In this document: positions 61,037 through 64,000 of the stretch, piece after piece | Layout: each line of letters begins with the position of its first letter | Position numbering within the stretch: position 1 is the stretch's first letter | Origin: Anseranas semipalmata | Lineage: Eukaryota > Chordata > Aves > Anseriformes > Anseranatidae | Reading direction: 5' to 3' | DNA: 64,000 nucleotides | NCBI GenBank assembly: GCA_013399115.1 | Contig: VXAA01005662.1 | Coordinates: 385,276 to 449,275, forward strand | Notes under the pieces: generated by a model | What the model was told of the DNA's origin: nothing | Databases searched by the model: none | The model's input: only the letters and a program-made list of their open reading frames with translations | Translations under genes and position numbers: made by a program

Positions 61037-64000
61037 TTTGCTGAGCAGCAGACAAAGTGATCTGAAATGTCTTTGATTTGACCTTCCCAGCTATCTTTGG
61101 CTTGTTACTTCCTGATTCTTAGATACCTTTGTTCGTCATGAGGCTGTTCTAGTAGAAAAAAAAAAAACTTTCTCCTCCCTTTTGCAAATACATTAGTATG
61201 TATCTTTCCCTTTCCCACTCCCTCTCTCCCCACTCCCTTTATTTCACAAAAGATAAATGGGTTCAGGTCCTGAATTCTGTTAAAAATCTATGCCAGCAAC
61301 ATTTCAGAAATTTTGCAAGAAACCAGTCCTTAGCTGGGAGAAGGACTGCATTAATATTAAGTTAATTAGAGGTGGGAAAGGGACACAGGCCATTCGTATG
61401 CCTTGAGCTTGTGACACTATAAAACACGTCTCAGAAGAAGAGTTTATCTAAGGTTTTGCAGAGATGGGAGCCTGCGTATGACAAATAGCACTGTGAGGGG
61501 ACAAATGGATTGTCACCAATGCTGTTTTGGAAAGATGCACTTATAAAATTATGTCATTATGTCAGAATCTCAGCTGTTTAGTATTTGTATTTCCTTCTAA
61601 AAATATATTTCTAATTAGTAATTTCAAAGGAATTACAAAATCTAATCAATGTATCTAAGTGTACAGACATTGATGTCTAATTTTGAAGACATTGTTATTA
61701 AAAATTCTTATTTCTTTGTGTTGGTAATTAGAAACTTACAGTAGGCACAGGGAATTGTTCCCTGATACTTTTGAACAGACTTGGTATGTTTTAAATAATC
61801 CAAGATTAAGAGTCTATTTTGGCTCCAACAAAAATAAGTTGTGGAATAAAGAATCCAGAATGCAGGAGAAATTCCAAACTTCTTGGCAGCAGTCTGAGTA
61901 CATCAATTTCTGCAGTTCCTGACAGGAAAAAGGTCCATGTAAAGTATTTTACCTTCAAATAAAAATCCCTCAGCAATTTCCAGATGAGAGTACAGGCTAG
62001 CTCTTGCAAAGAAGTTAAGCGGTTCCAGCCTTCCTGATGTAGTTGTGCATCGATTCTGATAGCACACAGAACAAAATTACATACATTGGAATGGTAACCC
62101 AAAGGTATAACTCAGTGGCTCAGAGGGGAAGCAAGTTAATTTTTCCATTACAAATGGCTGTAGATGTTACACATGTACTTTTGGAGTAGTAATTTTTAGT
62201 GCATTTGCTAAGTATTTTATGAGGGGAAGTGGCTGCACCTTGAGTCTTGCAAAAGTTCAGTCTAGACAAAAGTTCAAAAGTTCCGATGTTTTTAAATCTG
62301 TAAGAGAAGCTCTGTACATTTCAGGGTTATGTAGTATGTGTTCATTTAGAATCTCTTCTCCCCATCCTGCAGGAGCTCCTGTCCATGTCACCCTTTAGCT
62401 AGCAGAAAATTATTGCCATATATAAGGCAATTGTAGCAAAACAAACAGTGAAGAAAAGATTTTTGTCTGAGGCTGGGAGAATGCTAAATGAGCTGCAGGA
62501 CATCTCCTGATTGTTAGATGGGTCAGATTTTTGCCTTGAATTCAGACTGAGATACTTCAGTCTGCACTTTAGAATATAATTCAGAAGATGGGAAATGAAA
62601 TTAAGCGTGTATCTTTCAGCTTCACCATAACTTCAGTATCGTGTCGGCATTTCCAGAAAGCCATGCATGTTTTTGTTTGCTTGTTTTTCTATCTAACAAG
62701 GAAGAATTTCCATCTTTCCACTACAATTTTATTTATTTATTTTTTAAACTTCTCTTGCCTAGCTCTCCTCAGGCTTAGCTCTCCAGAGCAGAGCACAGCT
62801 TGAAGAATGCTTCCTATTGACATCAGCTACAAAGACTGCACTGCAATTAGCCCCATCCTCCATTACTTAACACACAGTTACAGTTCTTTTTAAGCTTTTC
62901 TAACCCCTGTGGAATTATCACAGCCTATGTCATGAGTTTGGTCACTTGTTCTTTCTCTGTTTCTCTCTGATCTTTTCCAGTGTCTTTTTTCCTACTTTCT
63001 TCATCATTGTTAACACAAGGAAACTTCACAGCTTTATAGTCATTTGGCTAGCTTTTCCTGCTTGTTTTTTGTGTGTGTCTGGTTAAAAGTTAGCTGAAAA
63101 AAATGTTCTCTTTGTTAGCACTAGTGCTTTATTTTTTCTTCTTAGGGCAGGGTGGGGATTTTAGTTTAAAGAAATGTTTGTGACTTAATTTCTCCTTTTT
63201 TATATTGTTATTCTAATTAATTTCATTCGTGGAACAAGGAGCTGGTTGTCACAACATGTAATAGCTATATTTATTTGAATAAATAGTTATTAAACATTGA
63301 CAATATATGAACTGAATGCCTTTTGAAAATACACTGAAAGATCAGTGATCAGCCTTTTAACTTTTAGTGGGTCAGGCAGAATGAGCAGGACATGGTTATA
63401 AACAACGTGGGAAGCTGAGTTCAGACTGATTATCAGGTTACCTTTCATCATAAACTGCAGGAACTGTCAGTATGTTTTCCTATGTGAGCAAAAGGTACAG
63501 CATAAAATGGCTTAATATAGTCAGAAATTAAGTAGTTTCAAGTCAAGCTGCTTTAAGTTGTACCTGCTGTAAAGCAGAATTTGCTGCCATAGAGCTGCTG
63601 TAGTTTAAATGATGCTTGAGGTTTTAGTTGTGGATCTGAGTCTGCAACTCTTCAAGCAACAGGGATGTGAGAACATTGTTGAAATTGCAATTTCCCAGGA
63701 AGATGAGAGAGGTTAAAATCTAACTTCATTAGGCAGCCATGTTATAATATTTTTTTGAGTTAAATTGTAATGATGGGGGAAAGTACCATGATGTTTTAGT
63801 TGGAAAACTTTATCAAAAGTAAGACTTCTTGATTTTTTTTCAGTGAGAGGTTGAGTGTTTTTGAGAGGGCAGATGCTCTTCATAAAATACGCTGAAGTGG
63901 AAGGAACTGTTTTGTTTTAAAATAAAAAAAAACCATAGTCCAGATTAAAAAAAAAAGCCTATCCGGTGGTGCTTCTGGACTTGTATTGTTTCCACAGTCA
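61037..64000. other. Right flank, upstream of the AADACL4-like array
   Basis: About 3 kb with the probable promoter of the right copy (tgtctttgat at 61068-61077 and gattcttag at 61114-61122 are shared with the pseudogene's upstream region). The rest is AT-rich. The minus-strand frame at 61806-62102 has no recognised domain or clear splice partners. By human synteny DHRS3 would be expected beyond this edge, but none of it is visible. Confidence 0.55.

Noticed and set aside
61806..62102. 98-codon open frame in the right flank as a gene
   Set aside because: No domain, no family similarity and no convincing splice partners.
1..64000. CRISPR array, tRNA, rRNA, or endogenous viral element
   Set aside because: No regularly spaced repeats, no tRNA cloverleaf or rRNA sequence, and no gag/pol/env-like frames were seen.

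Overview
The window is vertebrate nuclear DNA, almost certainly from a bird. Genes are split by GT-AG introns, a CR1 LINE 3' end of avian type lies at 57125-57560, and several very old amniote CORE-SINE (MIR-like) relics are visible. All three recognised gene families are vertebrate. The species cannot be named from the sequence alone. Layout, left to right: (1) 1-4770, intergenic DNA upstream of LRRC38. (2) 4821-18043, LRRC38 on the plus strand, two coding exons around a 12.3-kb intron; the product is a single-pass leucine-rich-repeat protein of the BK-channel gamma-subunit family, 293 residues. (3) About 18-42.5 kb, a 24-kb stretch with no coding exon I can support, holding the LRRC38 3' UTR, old SINE relics and simple repeats. 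(4) 42502-45943, CFAP107 (C1orf158 family, ciliary microtubule protein) on the minus strand, four exons, 224 residues. (5) 46643-61036, a tandem minus-strand array of three AADACL4-like genes (arylacetamide-deacetylase/hormone-sensitive-lipase type alpha/beta hydrolases), each with four exons. (6) 61037-64000, flank with no recognised gene. The three hydrolase copies keep the same exon lengths wherever they can be measured (177, 217, 64 and 775 nt). The right copy (55972-61036) is complete and encodes 410 residues with HGGGW, GDSAGG and the Asp and His of the triad. The left copy (46643 to about 50.6 kb) is intact except that its first codons fall in an assembly gap of 49 Ns. The middle copy (51598-54789) is a pseudogene: a lost splice donor, two premature stops, a frameshifting deletion, and an in-frame deletion that destroys the nucleophile motif. 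The order LRRC38 - CFAP107 - AADACL4-like matches the human 1p36.21 neighbourhood in relative order and orientation, but without the PRAME-family block found there in human. The strongest unusual signal is concerted evolution. Exon 4 of the three hydrolase copies is a patchwork: long blocks are almost identical between the left and right copies (2 differences in 216 bp, 8 in 305 bp), while the segment between them and exons 1-3 have diverged. A different 66-bp block is identical between the pseudogene and the right copy. I found no CRISPR array, tRNA, rRNA or prokaryotic feature, and no clear new multi-gene system.
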